Below the pieces are notes generated by a model that ran no database searches, had not been told where the DNA came from, and saw nothing but the letters and a program-made list of their open reading frames with translations. A program made the translations under genes and the position numbers. Positions 1 through 8,516 of a stretch of 64,000 nt of DNA are shown piece after piece (the stretch's first letter is position 1; the number at the start of each line of letters is the position of its first letter). Where the stretch lies: NCBI RefSeq assembly GCF_016901135.1, contig NZ_JAFEVL010000078.1:1-64000 (forward strand). Direction: 5' to 3'. The stretch comes from Martinezella lusitana (GTDB lineage Bacteria; Pseudomonadota; Alphaproteobacteria; Rhizobiales; Rhizobiaceae).

Positions 1-38
1 TGTCGCTCGGCACCCGTCAGGATCTCAACCTTGGCCAT
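1..38 (-). CDS. Partial 5' end of a gene, possibly an IS66-type transposase OrfA
   Basis: An ATG at 36-38 on the minus strand opens a frame that runs off the left edge and reads MAKVEILTGAER. This resembles the start of the small OrfA (TnpA) proteins of IS66-family elements in rhizobia, which usually begin with a short beta-strand and a run of arginines before a helix-turn-helix. Only about 12 codons are visible, so the assignment rests on a short resemblance from memory. No IS terminal repeat could be placed with certainty. It could equally be a short regulator. Confidence 0.35.
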   Translation of the reverse strand, partial: MAKVEILTGAER

Positions 39-47
39 TCATACCCT

Positions 48-80
48 GTTACGTCACAAATGAATCATCTGTGTCGTAAC
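48..80. promoter_or_regulatory. Inverted repeat upstream of the truncated left-edge gene
   Basis: Arms GTTACGTCACA (48-58) and TGTGTCGTAAC (70-80) are inverted repeats with one mismatch and an 11-base spacer. They lie 10 to 42 bases upstream of the start at 38. The position fits an operator or a promoter-proximal hairpin. From here to 349 no other supported feature is visible. Confidence 0.35.
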
Positions 81-349
81 TTGAGCTAATTCCGCACCTA
101 ACCAAAACCGGCTCACCGGACGCTCACCGACCACAACAAGACCAAAACTGCGCCTGAAAATTTCATGCTGGCGGTCGTGAGAAAGAGCTGGCGACGAGCC
201 AGCTAGCCCCGGCCTCCGTCCAGAGGATCACACGGGCGCCAGTTTAGCCGACGACATGCTGGATCATCGGGCGGATGACGGCGGAGCGCACCGCCATCTC
301 TACGTTGTCAGTGGCTGGCCCGAGGATGCTGCGCCTGGCCCGAAAGGGC

Positions 350-1414
350 TCATTCGCAGCGGCGACCGGTGGCGCGGTCGAAGAGGTGCAACGCATTGGC
401 GTCGAAGCCGAGCCTCAGCGTCTGCCCTGCGGCAATCGCAGTGCGCGGCGGCAGGCAAGCCATCAGCCGCTGCGAACCGGCTTGCGCGGTCACGATCAGT
501 TCGGGACCTGTCAGTTCCGCGACTTCGCAAATGGCCTCCAGCTTGCCATGCTCGTCCAGACGCATCGTTTCCGGCCTGATGCCGACGACCAGTTCCTGTC
601 CCTGTTTGATCCCGTCCTTCGTCGCAGGCATGGGCAGCGTGATCGAGGTGCCGTCGATGCACAGGACACCTGCCTCTGCGGTCGCGTTCAGCAGATTCAT
701 CGGTGGCGCACCGACGAAGGTCGCGACATAGAGTGTTGCCGGGTAGTTGTAGATCTCGTCCGGCGTGCCGAGCTGCTCGATCCGGCCGTCGCGCATGACG
801 GCGATGCGGGTTGCGAGCGTCATAGCCTCGATCTGATCATGCGTCACGTAAACGACGGTGGTCTTCAGCATCTGGTGTAGACGTTTCAGCTCCGTGCGCA
901 TTTCCATGCGCAGCTTGGCGTCGAGATTGGACAGCGGCTCGTCGAACAGGAAGACTTCCGGTTTGCGCACCAGCGCCCGGCCGATCGCCACGCGCTGACG
1001 CTGGCCGCCGGAAAGCTGGCTCGGCTTGCGTTCCAAAAGCGCCTCGATCTGCAGCAGCTTTGCCGCCTCACGCACCGCCTTGTCGCGCTCGGCCTTGGGC
1101 ACCTTCCGCATCTCCAGGCCGAAGCCGATGTTGCGATGGACCGAGAGATTGGGATAGAGCGCGTAGGACTGGAACACCATGGCGATGTCGCGATCCTTCG
1201 GATGTACGCCGAGCACCGAGCGATCGCCGATGCGGATATCGCCGCTCGTTGCTTCCGCCAGCCCCGCGATGATGTTCAAGAGCGTGGACTTGCCGCAGCC
1301 CGAAGAGCCGAGCAACACCAGGAACTCGCCGCTTTCAAGCGAGATGTCGATGCCTTTCAGCGTCTCGACCTCGCCATAGCTCTTGCGGATGTTCTGGATT
1401 TCGAGCGCGCTCAT
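350..1414 (-). CDS. Sugar ABC transporter ATP-binding protein (UgpC/MsmK type)
   Basis: This 354-residue protein is the ATPase of a carbohydrate importer and would couple ATP hydrolysis to the permease pair encoded upstream. Walker A GSSGCGKST lies at residues 36-44, the LSGGQ signature at 134-138 and Walker B FLFDEP at 155-160. A C-terminal TOBE-like regulatory domain follows, as usual for the MalK/UgpC class. The start at 1414 gives MSALEIQN, the family's normal N-terminus; longer readings run into the preceding gene. Its ATG overlaps the kinase stop by four bases (ATGA), so translation is probably coupled. It is the last gene of the six-gene operon. Confidence 0.93.
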   Translation of the reverse strand: MSALEIQNIRKSYGEVETLKGIDISLESGEFLVLLGSSGCGKSTLLNIIAGLAEATSGDIRIGDRSVLGVHPKDRDIAMVFQSYALYPNLSVHRNIGFGLEMRKVPKAERDKAVREAAKLLQIEALLERKPSQLSGGQRQRVAIGRALVRKPEVFLFDEPLSNLDAKLRMEMRTELKRLHQMLKTTVVYVTHDQIEAMTLATRIAVMRDGRIEQLGTPDEIYNYPATLYVATFVGAPPMNLLNATAEAGVLCIDGTSITLPMPATKDGIKQGQELVVGIRPETMRLDEHGKLEAICEVAELTGPELIVTAQAGSQRLMACLPPRTAIAAGQTLRLGFDANALHLFDRATGRRCE

Positions 1415-2340
1415 CGAACGGCCTCCTCGGATGCTTTTGCCGGGCCATAGCTGCGCGGCAGAGTGGAAATGGCGCGGGAAGCGACCGCAGTCCCGGCCGA
1501 AAGGCAAGCTGCAAGCGGCTCGCCGCGAGCAAGGGCGGCCAGGAAACCCGCGTTGAAGACATCGCCGGCACCGATCGTATCGACGACGGTGACACGCGGC
1601 GCGGCGGCCGAAACCACGCTGCCGTCGGCATCGATGGCAATCGCGCCTTCAGCGCCGCGCTTGACGACGACGATGGCTCCATCAGGCATGTGCGAACGAA
1701 GCGCGCTCGCGGCCTGAACCGGATCGTCCACGCCGGCAAGTGTCGTCGTTTCGACTTCGTTCATCAGCGCGATGCCGCAACGGGAGAGCCAATGCCGCGT
1801 CGAATCGCAATTCTTCTCAGTCCAGCCGTCGAGCGGCCAGCCGGTATCGAGCGCAACCGTGATCCGGTGTTCATCCGCCCAGTCGAACAGCGCTTCGTAG
1901 TCCCGTGTCAGGTCGTCGGTGAGGAAGGCGCCACACAGCAGCGCATAGCCGCCGGAGAGCTTCGTTCCGTCGAGCACGGCATGCACGTCGGCCAGAGTGA
2001 GCCGCGGCAGGTGCCCGCGTGTCGTGAAAAAGGTACGCTCCCCGTCGGGGTGAGTGATGCCGACCGACAGGGTCGTGCCCTCGGGGTGCACGGGCCATTT
2101 GCTGCTGCGGGCACCGAATGCTTCGCTGAGCCAGCGTCCGAACTGGTCGCTGCCGACATTGGCTGCGATCTCGTAATCGATGCCGAGCCCTTCCCAGGCG
2201 AGCGCGGTATTGCCCGCCTGGCCGCCGACGCGCAGCTCGTCGTGATCGACAATGATTTCCGTGCCGGCCTTGGGCCAAGGCTCGGCCGGCCCGAGGATCA
2301 GGTCGACATTGACATTGCCGATGACTGCAAGTGGCTTCAT
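1411..2340 (-). CDS. PfkB-family carbohydrate kinase
   Basis: A 309-residue ribokinase/PfkB kinase that would phosphorylate the imported sugar or a derivative. The N-terminal substrate-binding glycines are in GGQAGNTA (39-46). The catalytic/anion-hole motif DTIGAGDVFNAG sits around residues 254-265, with the likely base Asp260. It begins directly after the stop of the SIS-domain gene and overlaps the ATPase start by four bases. Pairing with an SIS protein suggests an amino-sugar or phosphosugar route, but the substrate cannot be read from the sequence. Confidence 0.9.
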   Translation of the reverse strand: MKPLAVIGNVNVDLILGPAEPWPKAGTEIIVDHDELRVGGQAGNTALAWEGLGIDYEIAANVGSDQFGRWLSEAFGARSSKWPVHPEGTTLSVGITHPDGERTFFTTRGHLPRLTLADVHAVLDGTKLSGGYALLCGAFLTDDLTRDYEALFDWADEHRITVALDTGWPLDGWTEKNCDSTRHWLSRCGIALMNEVETTTLAGVDDPVQAASALRSHMPDGAIVVVKRGAEGAIAIDADGSVVSAAAPRVTVVDTIGAGDVFNAGFLAALARGEPLAACLSAGTAVASRAISTLPRSYGPAKASEEAVR

Positions 2341-3363
2341 TCATTCGCTCCGGGTGATCTTGGTGGAGCGCACCGGCGTGCCGGCATTCTCGACCCGCGC
2401 ATCGGCGAAGGCGATCATCAGCGCCTGCGCCACGGGCAGCATCTGGAAGATCGCGGCAAGGCCGCTTTCCGGCTTGAACCGAAGCGTGACGCAACCGGGG
2501 ACCGGTTCTTCCTGCGAGCCGTCGAAGATGATCACAGGTGCACCTGTCTCGGTGGCGGAAACGGCCATGGCCGTCACGAGGCTGGCTGTCGCATCGTTGC
2601 CGCGGAAGAGCACGACGCCGATCGATGGCCCGAGCATTTCCATCGGCCCATGCCGCAGCTGCCCGCCTTCAAGCGAGAAGCAGGGGCGGCGCGACAGTTC
2701 GGTCAAGCCAAGCGCAAGCGCCTCGGCAACACCCTGCAGACGTCGGCCTGATGTGACGACGGAGGCGACGTTGGCAAGTGCTGCAAGTGCCGGCTCAATA
2801 TCGAGCGTCTGCGGCGCGCGCAGCACCGCCAGTGCGCTCGCCGGATCCTGCCCGAGGGCGGCGAAGATCGCCAGATGCAGCGCGAAGCTCACGGTGAGGC
2901 TGCGGGTTGCGGCAAAGGCAAGCTCGGTGCCGCCGGCGCCTACCAGCGAAGGAGCGGTCCTCGCGAGGAAGGAGCTGCCCTCCAGTGTCAGGCCGAACGT
3001 GTCGGCATTGCCGCCGGTCTCGTCGAACCAGCGGAGCACTTCGGCGCTCTCGCCGGACTGCGATGTCACGAAGATCGTCCGGCCCTCGAGCGATAGCGGC
3101 TGGCCAAGTTGTTCGGAGAGCGGTAGCGCAATCGCGTCGATGCCGGCGGCGCGGTAAAGCGGCTCGACGGCGCGGTTGACGGCGTGGGAGCCGCCCATGC
3201 CGAGCAGCAGCAGCTTGCCGGTGCGCCTCAGCGAGGCCGCGGCCTTGGCAGCCATGTCGGTCGCCGCCTCGAAGGAGGCAATCGCATCGGCATGCTGGCG
3301 GGCCATTTCGCGATCGATTGCGGCAAGTCCGGCTGGGCGTGTTTTCTCTGCGGTCATGTTCAT
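2341..3363 (-). CDS. SIS-domain sugar isomerase/deaminase-like protein (AgaS/GlmS-C type)
   Basis: A 340-residue protein with two SIS (sugar isomerase) domains. The first has LLLLGMGGSHAVNR around residues 51-64, followed by the phosphosugar-binding VTSQSGESAE loop. No glutamine amidotransferase domain is present, so it resembles the stand-alone isomerase/deaminase proteins that act on amino-sugar phosphates rather than glucosamine synthase. Its start overlaps the permease stop by four bases and its stop abuts the kinase ATG. In this operon it probably processes the transported sugar after or before phosphorylation. The exact reaction is inferred only. Confidence 0.85.
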   Translation of the reverse strand: MNMTAEKTRPAGLAAIDREMARQHADAIASFEAATDMAAKAAASLRRTGKLLLLGMGGSHAVNRAVEPLYRAAGIDAIALPLSEQLGQPLSLEGRTIFVTSQSGESAEVLRWFDETGGNADTFGLTLEGSSFLARTAPSLVGAGGTELAFAATRSLTVSFALHLAIFAALGQDPASALAVLRAPQTLDIEPALAALANVASVVTSGRRLQGVAEALALGLTELSRRPCFSLEGGQLRHGPMEMLGPSIGVVLFRGNDATASLVTAMAVSATETGAPVIIFDGSQEEPVPGCVTLRFKPESGLAAIFQMLPVAQALMIAFADARVENAGTPVRSTKITRSE

Positions 3364-4205
3364 CCCTTGACGCCGCCGCTGGTCAGCCCGGAGATCAGGG
3401 CACGTTGCATGACGAGACCGATCAGCACCGGGGGCAGGGCGGCCAGCACGCCGGCAGTCGCGATCAGTCCGTAATCCGAGACACGGCCGCCGGCCAGATC
3501 GGCAATGGCGACGGTCAGGGTCTTTGCGCGCTGGTCGGAGGTGAAGAGCAGCGCATAGAAGAATTCATCCCAGGCAAGCAGGAAGGCGAAGAGCGCCGAG
3601 GTCGCCATGACGGGCATCGCAAGCGGCAGCGTGATGATCTTCAGCGTCTGAAACAGCCCGGCGCCATCGATCATCGCTGCAGCCTCGATCTCCTTCGGAA
3701 TGGAATCGAAGCCGGATTTCATCAGCCAGGTCGTGAAAGGCGCAAGGATCGTCAGATAGACGAGCGCCAGCCCGAAGACGTTGTTAAGCAGGCCGAGATG
3801 GGCGAGACCCATATAGAGCGGCACGGCGAGCGCCACTGGCGGCAGCATGTAGGTGGCGATCACCATGGAGAGCGACCATCCCACAGACGGCGTGCGCGAC
3901 ACGGCCCAGCCGGCCGGAATGGCGAGCGCGATCGCAGCGATGGTCGCCATGCCGGCAACCTCGATGCTGTTGCGCAGCGACGAGGTAAAGGCGGCGCCCT
4001 CGCTGTTTTCCAGCGTCGACAGCAGCACCTTGTAGCGCGAGAAGTCGGCCGTCTGCGGCCACCAGCGCAAGGGCTTTGCGGCAAGATCGGCAGCCGGCGA
4101 AATGCTCATGATGAAGAGCCAGAGGATCGGCGCCAGGATGACGGCGGCGAGCAGCAAGGCACAGACATAGAGGAAGCAGGTGAAAAGCGGGCTCTTGCGT
4201 TCCAT
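3360..4205 (-). CDS. Sugar ABC transporter permease (MalG type)
   Basis: A 281-residue inner-membrane permease with about six hydrophobic segments. A conserved cytoplasmic EAA-like loop (EAAMIDGAGLFQTLKI) contacts the ATPase. The start at 4205 gives MERKSPLFTCFLYV, with the first membrane segment immediately after; a longer frame would overlap the partner permease extensively. Its ATG overlaps the upstream permease stop by one base. It forms the channel with the 4205-5089 product. Confidence 0.92.
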   Translation of the reverse strand: MERKSPLFTCFLYVCALLLAAVILAPILWLFIMSISPAADLAAKPLRWWPQTADFSRYKVLLSTLENSEGAAFTSSLRNSIEVAGMATIAAIALAIPAGWAVSRTPSVGWSLSMVIATYMLPPVALAVPLYMGLAHLGLLNNVFGLALVYLTILAPFTTWLMKSGFDSIPKEIEAAAMIDGAGLFQTLKIITLPLAMPVMATSALFAFLLAWDEFFYALLFTSDQRAKTLTVAIADLAGGRVSDYGLIATAGVLAALPPVLIGLVMQRALISGLTSGGVKG

Positions 4206-5089
4206 CAGGTGGCGCTCCCCGCGGTTTTGCGGACAAGGGCGGCATAGGCGGCGGCAAGCACCGTCACCAGCAGCGTGACGATGAGGGCAAGCGACGCGCC
4301 GGACCCCGCTCGCTGGAAGGAGAAGGCCTCCTGATAGACGAGGATGGACAGCGTCCGAGTGCTGTTTGCCGGGCCGCCACGCGTCATGACCCAGATGATG
4401 TCGAAGACCTTGAAGGCCTCGATGGTGCGCAGCACCAGCGCCACCATCAGCGGCCCCGCCAGATAGGGAAGGATGACGAAGCGGAAGCGGGTGAACGGCC
4501 CCGCACCATCGACCAGCGAGGCGGCGGTGATGTCGCGCGGCACGGCCTGCAGGGCGGCAAGCGCGATCAGCGCCACCAGCGGGAAGTTCTTCCAGCAATC
4601 GGCGACGATCAGCGCCGTCAGCGCCGTGCCCGGCTCGCCGAGCCAGGAGCGATAGGCGTCGATCAGGCCAAGCTGGGTAAGGGCTGCGTTCAGCGCGCCA
4701 TATTCCGGATTGTAGATCAGCCGCCACAGGGTGGCGTTGACGACGGTCGGCAGCGCCCAGGGCAGGATCATCAGCGCGCGTAGCACGCCCCGGCCCTTGA
4801 ATTCCTGGTTCAGGAGCAGCGCAGCAAGCACGCCGAGCACCATTTCGGCGGCAACGGATACGATCGCGAACCAGGCCGTGGTGATCAGGGTGCGTTGGAA
4901 ATTGGGGTTCGCCAGCATCTTTGCGTAGTTGTCGATGCCGACGAAATTACCGCCGGTGCCGACAAGCTTTGCGTCCGTGAAAGAAAGGCCGACGGTATCG
5001 ACGAGCGGCCAGCCGATGACGGCGACCATCACCACAAGCAGCGGCAACATCAAAAACCAGGCGCGAGTTGTCATAGAGGTGCCGGACAT
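4205..5089 (-). CDS. Sugar ABC transporter permease (MalF type)
   Basis: A 294-residue integral membrane protein with a short cytoplasmic N-terminus, a long first helix (WFLMLPLLVVMVAVIGWPLV) and an EAA-like loop (DITAASLVDGAGPFTRF) near residue 195. It is the first permease after the binding-protein gene. The two are separated by about 185 bases that contain two large palindromic hairpins, which may lower read-through from the highly needed binding protein into the permeases. Confidence 0.92.
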   Translation of the reverse strand: MSGTSMTTRAWFLMLPLLVVMVAVIGWPLVDTVGLSFTDAKLVGTGGNFVGIDNYAKMLANPNFQRTLITTAWFAIVSVAAEMVLGVLAALLLNQEFKGRGVLRALMILPWALPTVVNATLWRLIYNPEYGALNAALTQLGLIDAYRSWLGEPGTALTALIVADCWKNFPLVALIALAALQAVPRDITAASLVDGAGPFTRFRFVILPYLAGPLMVALVLRTIEAFKVFDIIWVMTRGGPANSTRTLSILVYQEAFSFQRAGSGASLALIVTLLVTVLAAAYAALVRKTAGSAT

Positions 5090-5141
5090 GGCAGGCCCCT
5101 TCTTTCATTCATCATGGAGGATCAAGAGGCGGGCGGCGATT

Positions 5142-5257
5142 AGAGCATGATGCCGAAAAGTGTGATCGGTTTTCGGTCGACATCATGCTCTCTCTTTTCT
5201 GATGCTAGAGCGGATTCAGATTTTAGGTCGAAAAGACCTAAAATCATCCGCTCTAGC
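5142..5257. repeat. Two adjacent palindromic repeats, rhizobial mosaic (RIME-like) type
   Basis: The first hairpin has arms AGAGCATGATG (5142-5152) and CATCATGCTCT (5181-5191), with inner arms CCGAAAA and TTTTCGG. The second has outer arms GCTAGAGCGGA (5204-5214) and TCCGCTCTAGC (5247-5257) and perfect inner arms GATTTTAGGTC and GACCTAAAATC. Both sequence types are familiar as dispersed intergenic palindromes of rhizobia. Their place between binding protein and permease genes suggests a role in mRNA stability or attenuation. Confidence 0.8.
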
Positions 5258-5274
5258 GCCGCCCGGTCAGACTA

Positions 5275-6513
5275 TCAGAGACCGCTGTTTTGGGCAGCCG
5301 ACTTCAGCGCATCTTCCGGCGAAGATTGGCCGAGCAGCGATTCCTGGATCGCCTGCTGAAGTGCTGTGGACAGTTCCTGATACTTCGGCGTCGTAGGACG
5401 CGGATACATGGCGGCAAGCCCGACTTTTGCGGCCGAGATCAGTTCTTCCTGGCCCTTGGTAACAGCCGGATCGTCATAGGACGATGCCCAGATCGGCAGG
5501 CTGAGTTTGGCATACTGGTTCTGCGTTGCCTGCGAGGTCATGAAGGTGATGTATTTCCAGGCCTCGTCCGGATGCTTGCTGGCCGTGGTGATGCCGAGGC
5601 CCATAGAGCCGTTGACGGCGGAAGCCTCGCTCTTGCCGGCGACGCCCGGTGCCGGCACGACGCCGACCTTGCCGGCAACCTTGCTGTCCTTCGGGTCGTT
5701 CGCCATGTTGTACATGTAGGTCCAGTTCAGCGCGAAGGCGGCGTCGCCGTTTTCGAAGACCTTGCGGACGTCCTCTTCGAGGAATTCCTTGGAATTCGGA
5801 TTGGTGAGGCCGGACTTGTAGCTGGATACCATGTATTTCAGAGCATCGAGGCCGCCGCCATTCTGGAAGTCCGGCTTGCCGTCCTTGATGAAATCGCCCT
5901 TGTTGGCGCTGACGAGCGTGGTGTAGTCGCAGATCGCGGCTTCGGCCTGCGACCAGCTCCAGGCGATCGGCGTCGCCAGAAGGCCCTTGTCCTTGATGAT
6001 CTTGGCCTGTTCGGTCAGCTCGTCCCAGGTCTTCGGCGGCGTCTTGATGCCGGCCTTTTCCAGGATTTCCTTGTTGTAGAACAGGTACTTGGTGTCAAGA
6101 ATCCAGGGCATGCCGAAATATTTGCCGTCATATTGGACAGTGGTCCACGCGCCCGGCAGCACGCCCTTCTTGGTATCGTCAGGGATGCGCGAGGAAACAT
6201 CGACCAGAACCTTGTTGGTCGCGTATTCGGCCGGCCAGATGACGTCGAACAGCACGACGTCGTAGCCGCCGCCCGAACCCTGCGCCAGCACGGTCTTGTC
6301 GTGCAGGCCTTCATAGGGAACGAATTCGAGATTGACCTTGATGTCCGGATTGGCCTTGGTGAAGGCGTCCGTCATGGCGCGCACATCGGCTTCGCTATAG
6401 GCAGCCTGTGCCATGAAGAGGGCGTTCAGCGTCGTTTCGGCAAAGGCATGCGACGCGAAGGACACGCCGACCAGCGCTGCGCCGATCAGTGTCTTGTTCA
6501 ATGATTTCAACAT
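5275..6513 (-). CDS. Sugar ABC transporter substrate-binding protein
   Basis: A 412-residue periplasmic binding protein of the family-1 extracellular solute-binding type. The N-terminus MLKSLNKTLIGAALVGVSFA ending in AFA at about residue 25 is a typical Sec signal peptide. The mature part has the usual two-lobe pattern (VPYEGLHDKTVLAQGSGGGYDVVLFDVIWPAEY). It is the first gene of the operon and is divergent from the ROK regulator, which probably represses it until an inducer is present. Confidence 0.93.
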   Translation of the reverse strand: MLKSLNKTLIGAALVGVSFASHAFAETTLNALFMAQAAYSEADVRAMTDAFTKANPDIKVNLEFVPYEGLHDKTVLAQGSGGGYDVVLFDVIWPAEYATNKVLVDVSSRIPDDTKKGVLPGAWTTVQYDGKYFGMPWILDTKYLFYNKEILEKAGIKTPPKTWDELTEQAKIIKDKGLLATPIAWSWSQAEAAICDYTTLVSANKGDFIKDGKPDFQNGGGLDALKYMVSSYKSGLTNPNSKEFLEEDVRKVFENGDAAFALNWTYMYNMANDPKDSKVAGKVGVVPAPGVAGKSEASAVNGSMGLGITTASKHPDEAWKYITFMTSQATQNQYAKLSLPIWASSYDDPAVTKGQEELISAAKVGLAAMYPRPTTPKYQELSTALQQAIQESLLGQSSPEDALKSAAQNSGL

Positions 6514-6678
6514 TCCAGCCTCCAGTTTTTTTGACAGTCACGCGATTTTCCAACGGCGGCTGAAATGTCGCCGTCAGGTGTCGAACGGGCAGCCGGCCTG
6601 GCTGCCGAACCTCGATCGGAGCGTCTTCGGAGCCTTGAAGCTCCCCTGCGTTCCCTCATGAAACTCTGTGGTTTCTTT

Positions 6679-6699
6679 TAAGTCAATTGTCTTGACTTA
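6679..6699. promoter_or_regulatory. Palindromic candidate operator for the ROK regulator
   Basis: TAAGTCAA (6679-6686) and TTGACTTA (6692-6699) form a perfect 8-base inverted repeat around a 5-base spacer. The site lies 43 bases before the ROK gene and 166 bases before the binding-protein gene, in the shared divergent promoter region. The right arm contains TTGACT, which with TCTATT at 6715-6720 (17-base gap) could be a -35/-10 pair. Binding there would then block RNA polymerase. Function is inferred. Confidence 0.6.
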
Positions 6700-6741
6700 T
6701 TTGTTCTTCAATATTCTATTGGTGTCAAGAGGCAAATGCAC

Positions 6742-7944
6742 ATGAACGATATTCGCCCGATCAGGGCCACGAGCGGAACGAACCACGAAGGCACCAGTGC
6801 CCATAACCGGCGGGTGATCATCGATGCCCTGCGGCTGAACGGCGCGCTTTCGCGCGCCGATCTCGCGCGCGCCACCCGGCTGACGAAACAGACGGTCTCC
6901 AACATCATGGAGGAGCTGGAAAACGACGGGTTGGTCACGTCGAGGGAAACGGTGCGCCGCGGCAGGGGGCAGCCCTCGACACCCTATGGCCTCGTGCCGG
7001 AGGGCGCCTTCGCGATCGGCCTGCAGATCGACCGTCACATCACCCGTGCCATCGCTGTCGATCTGGTCGGCAATGTGCTGATCGGCAAGGAGGCGAACCT
7101 GCCGGCCGGCGGACCGGCCACGGGCACCCCCGTGGTGCTGCAGCTCGTGCAGGAGGTCCGAACCGAGCTCAAGCTGCGTACCGCACAGGCGGAGAAGCGC
7201 CTCGTCGGGCTCGGCGTTGCGATGCCAGGTCCGTTCGGCATCGAGCAGGATGGGGACGACAATCCCTGGATGATGGGCGCCTGGCAGCGCTTTCCGCTAT
7301 TGGAAACGCTTTCCGCCGGCACTGGCCTCAACGTCACCCTGCAGAACGACGCCGCCGCCTGCGCGACCGCCGAGCGCATGGTCGGCGCCGCGCATGGGCT
7401 CGACCATGCCGTCTGCCTCTATGTCGGCTATGGTATCGGCGCAGGCCTGATCCTCGGCGGCGATCTTTATAGCGGTGCCCATGGCAATGCCGGCGAAATC
7501 GGCATGGCGCTGCTCACGGCCGGCGGCAGGCTAACCCAGCTTGAACACCGCGCATCGCTGGCCTCGCTCTACGAGCATCTGGGCGTCGATCCGATGGCGC
7601 CGGACATCTATTCGCTGATCGACAGGCGCGCTGCCGCCGACGATCCGGAGATTCTCGCCTGGATCGAAAAGGCGGCGATCGACCTGCGCTGGAGCGTGCA
7701 TCTCATCGAGACCATCTTCGATCCGCAGACCGTGATTCTGTGCGGCGGCGCGCCGGCAGCCCTTGCGACGCGACTAATCGACGCCATGCAACCGCTGTTG
7801 CCTTCCAATGCCGATCGCGCCGACCGGCCTTTGCCGCGCCTGCAGCTCGGCATGACCGACCCCTGGGCTGTGGCGCGCGGCGCGGCGGCCGAGCCGATCG
7901 GCCATGCCTTCGATCCGCGCTTCTCGGCGATCCTGAAGGCTTGA
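6742..7944 (+). CDS. ROK-family transcriptional regulator
   Basis: A 400-residue repressor with an N-terminal winged helix-turn-helix (GALSRADLARATRLTKQTVSNI) and a C-terminal sugar-kinase-like ROK domain. The glycine-rich VGYGIGAGLILGGDLYSG phosphate-loop region is present. The ROK zinc signature (CxCGxxGC) is absent from the stretch after GNAGEIGM, so it lacks the usual structural zinc site. An ATG six bases earlier is possible, but AAGAGG lies 9 bases before this ATG and only 3 before the other. It probably senses the sugar moved by the adjacent transporter. Confidence 0.9.
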   Translation: MNDIRPIRATSGTNHEGTSAHNRRVIIDALRLNGALSRADLARATRLTKQTVSNIMEELENDGLVTSRETVRRGRGQPSTPYGLVPEGAFAIGLQIDRHITRAIAVDLVGNVLIGKEANLPAGGPATGTPVVLQLVQEVRTELKLRTAQAEKRLVGLGVAMPGPFGIEQDGDDNPWMMGAWQRFPLLETLSAGTGLNVTLQNDAAACATAERMVGAAHGLDHAVCLYVGYGIGAGLILGGDLYSGAHGNAGEIGMALLTAGGRLTQLEHRASLASLYEHLGVDPMAPDIYSLIDRRAAADDPEILAWIEKAAIDLRWSVHLIETIFDPQTVILCGGAPAALATRLIDAMQPLLPSNADRADRPLPRLQLGMTDPWAVARGAAAEPIGHAFDPRFSAILKA

Positions 7945-7948
7945 AAAT

Positions 7949-8284
7949 TTAGGGGTGGCGCGGGCTCGCGCCGAGGCGCGCGAGCACTTTGTTGGGAATG
8001 CCATAGCGCTGAATGACGTCGCGGCCGTTGCGCAGGCCGCAGATCTCACGATGAATGAACATCGCCCAGACGGCTTGTGCGGCAGTATCGACCAGCCGCT
8101 CGTGTTCCATGCCGTGCTTGCCCTTGGCTTCGCCCTCTTGCAACGCCGCAAGCGCCGCCTCCACCTTGAGGCCGTTATGGCCGAGGGTGCTGGCACGCTC
8201 CGACATCAGCTCATATTCGAGAATTCCTAGGCCGGTCACCGCCATATTGGCTGGATTTAAACTGCTCGGCGGGCGAACTGTCAT
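7949..8284 (-). CDS. Small conserved rhizobial protein (DUF6665-like)
   Basis: A 111-residue soluble protein (MTVRPPSSLNPANMAV...). It resembles short proteins of unknown function found in rhizobia, which I recall as DUF6665; this name is from memory. A helical centre rich in Ala and Glu (KVEAALAALQEGEAKGKHGMEHERLVDTAAQAVWAMFIHRE) is the clearest part. The start at 8284 is preceded by a GGAG-containing stretch. It is convergent with the ROK gene, ending four bases after it, and divergent from ogt. No function can be assigned. Confidence 0.75.
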   Translation of the reverse strand: MTVRPPSSLNPANMAVTGLGILEYELMSERASTLGHNGLKVEAALAALQEGEAKGKHGMEHERLVDTAAQAVWAMFIHREICGLRNGRDVIQRYGIPNKVLARLGASPRHP

Positions 8285-8516
8285 CTCTGGCTCCGGATGC
8301 TGATGATCTGTCCTGCCCGATTCTACACAATTCCGGTGCCATTTCCAAATCGGGACTGCGGCATTTTGATCGTCAAGGCACGGAATGCGGGCCCATGAAT
8401 TTCCTGTCGCCAAGACGCTTTTCGGGTGGCTCATGCCCAGTATTTCGAGTCCTATGCCATGACTGCAAGCGGCTTGCCCGCCGTTCCATGGCGCGATTCG
8501 AGGAAAGGATATCGGC

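Noticed and set aside
3360..4727. A 455-codon minus-strand frame over both permease genes
   Set aside because: Its first 170 residues are Arg/Gly/His-rich and lie out of frame over the partner permease; the real start at 4205 gives a normal MalG-type permease.
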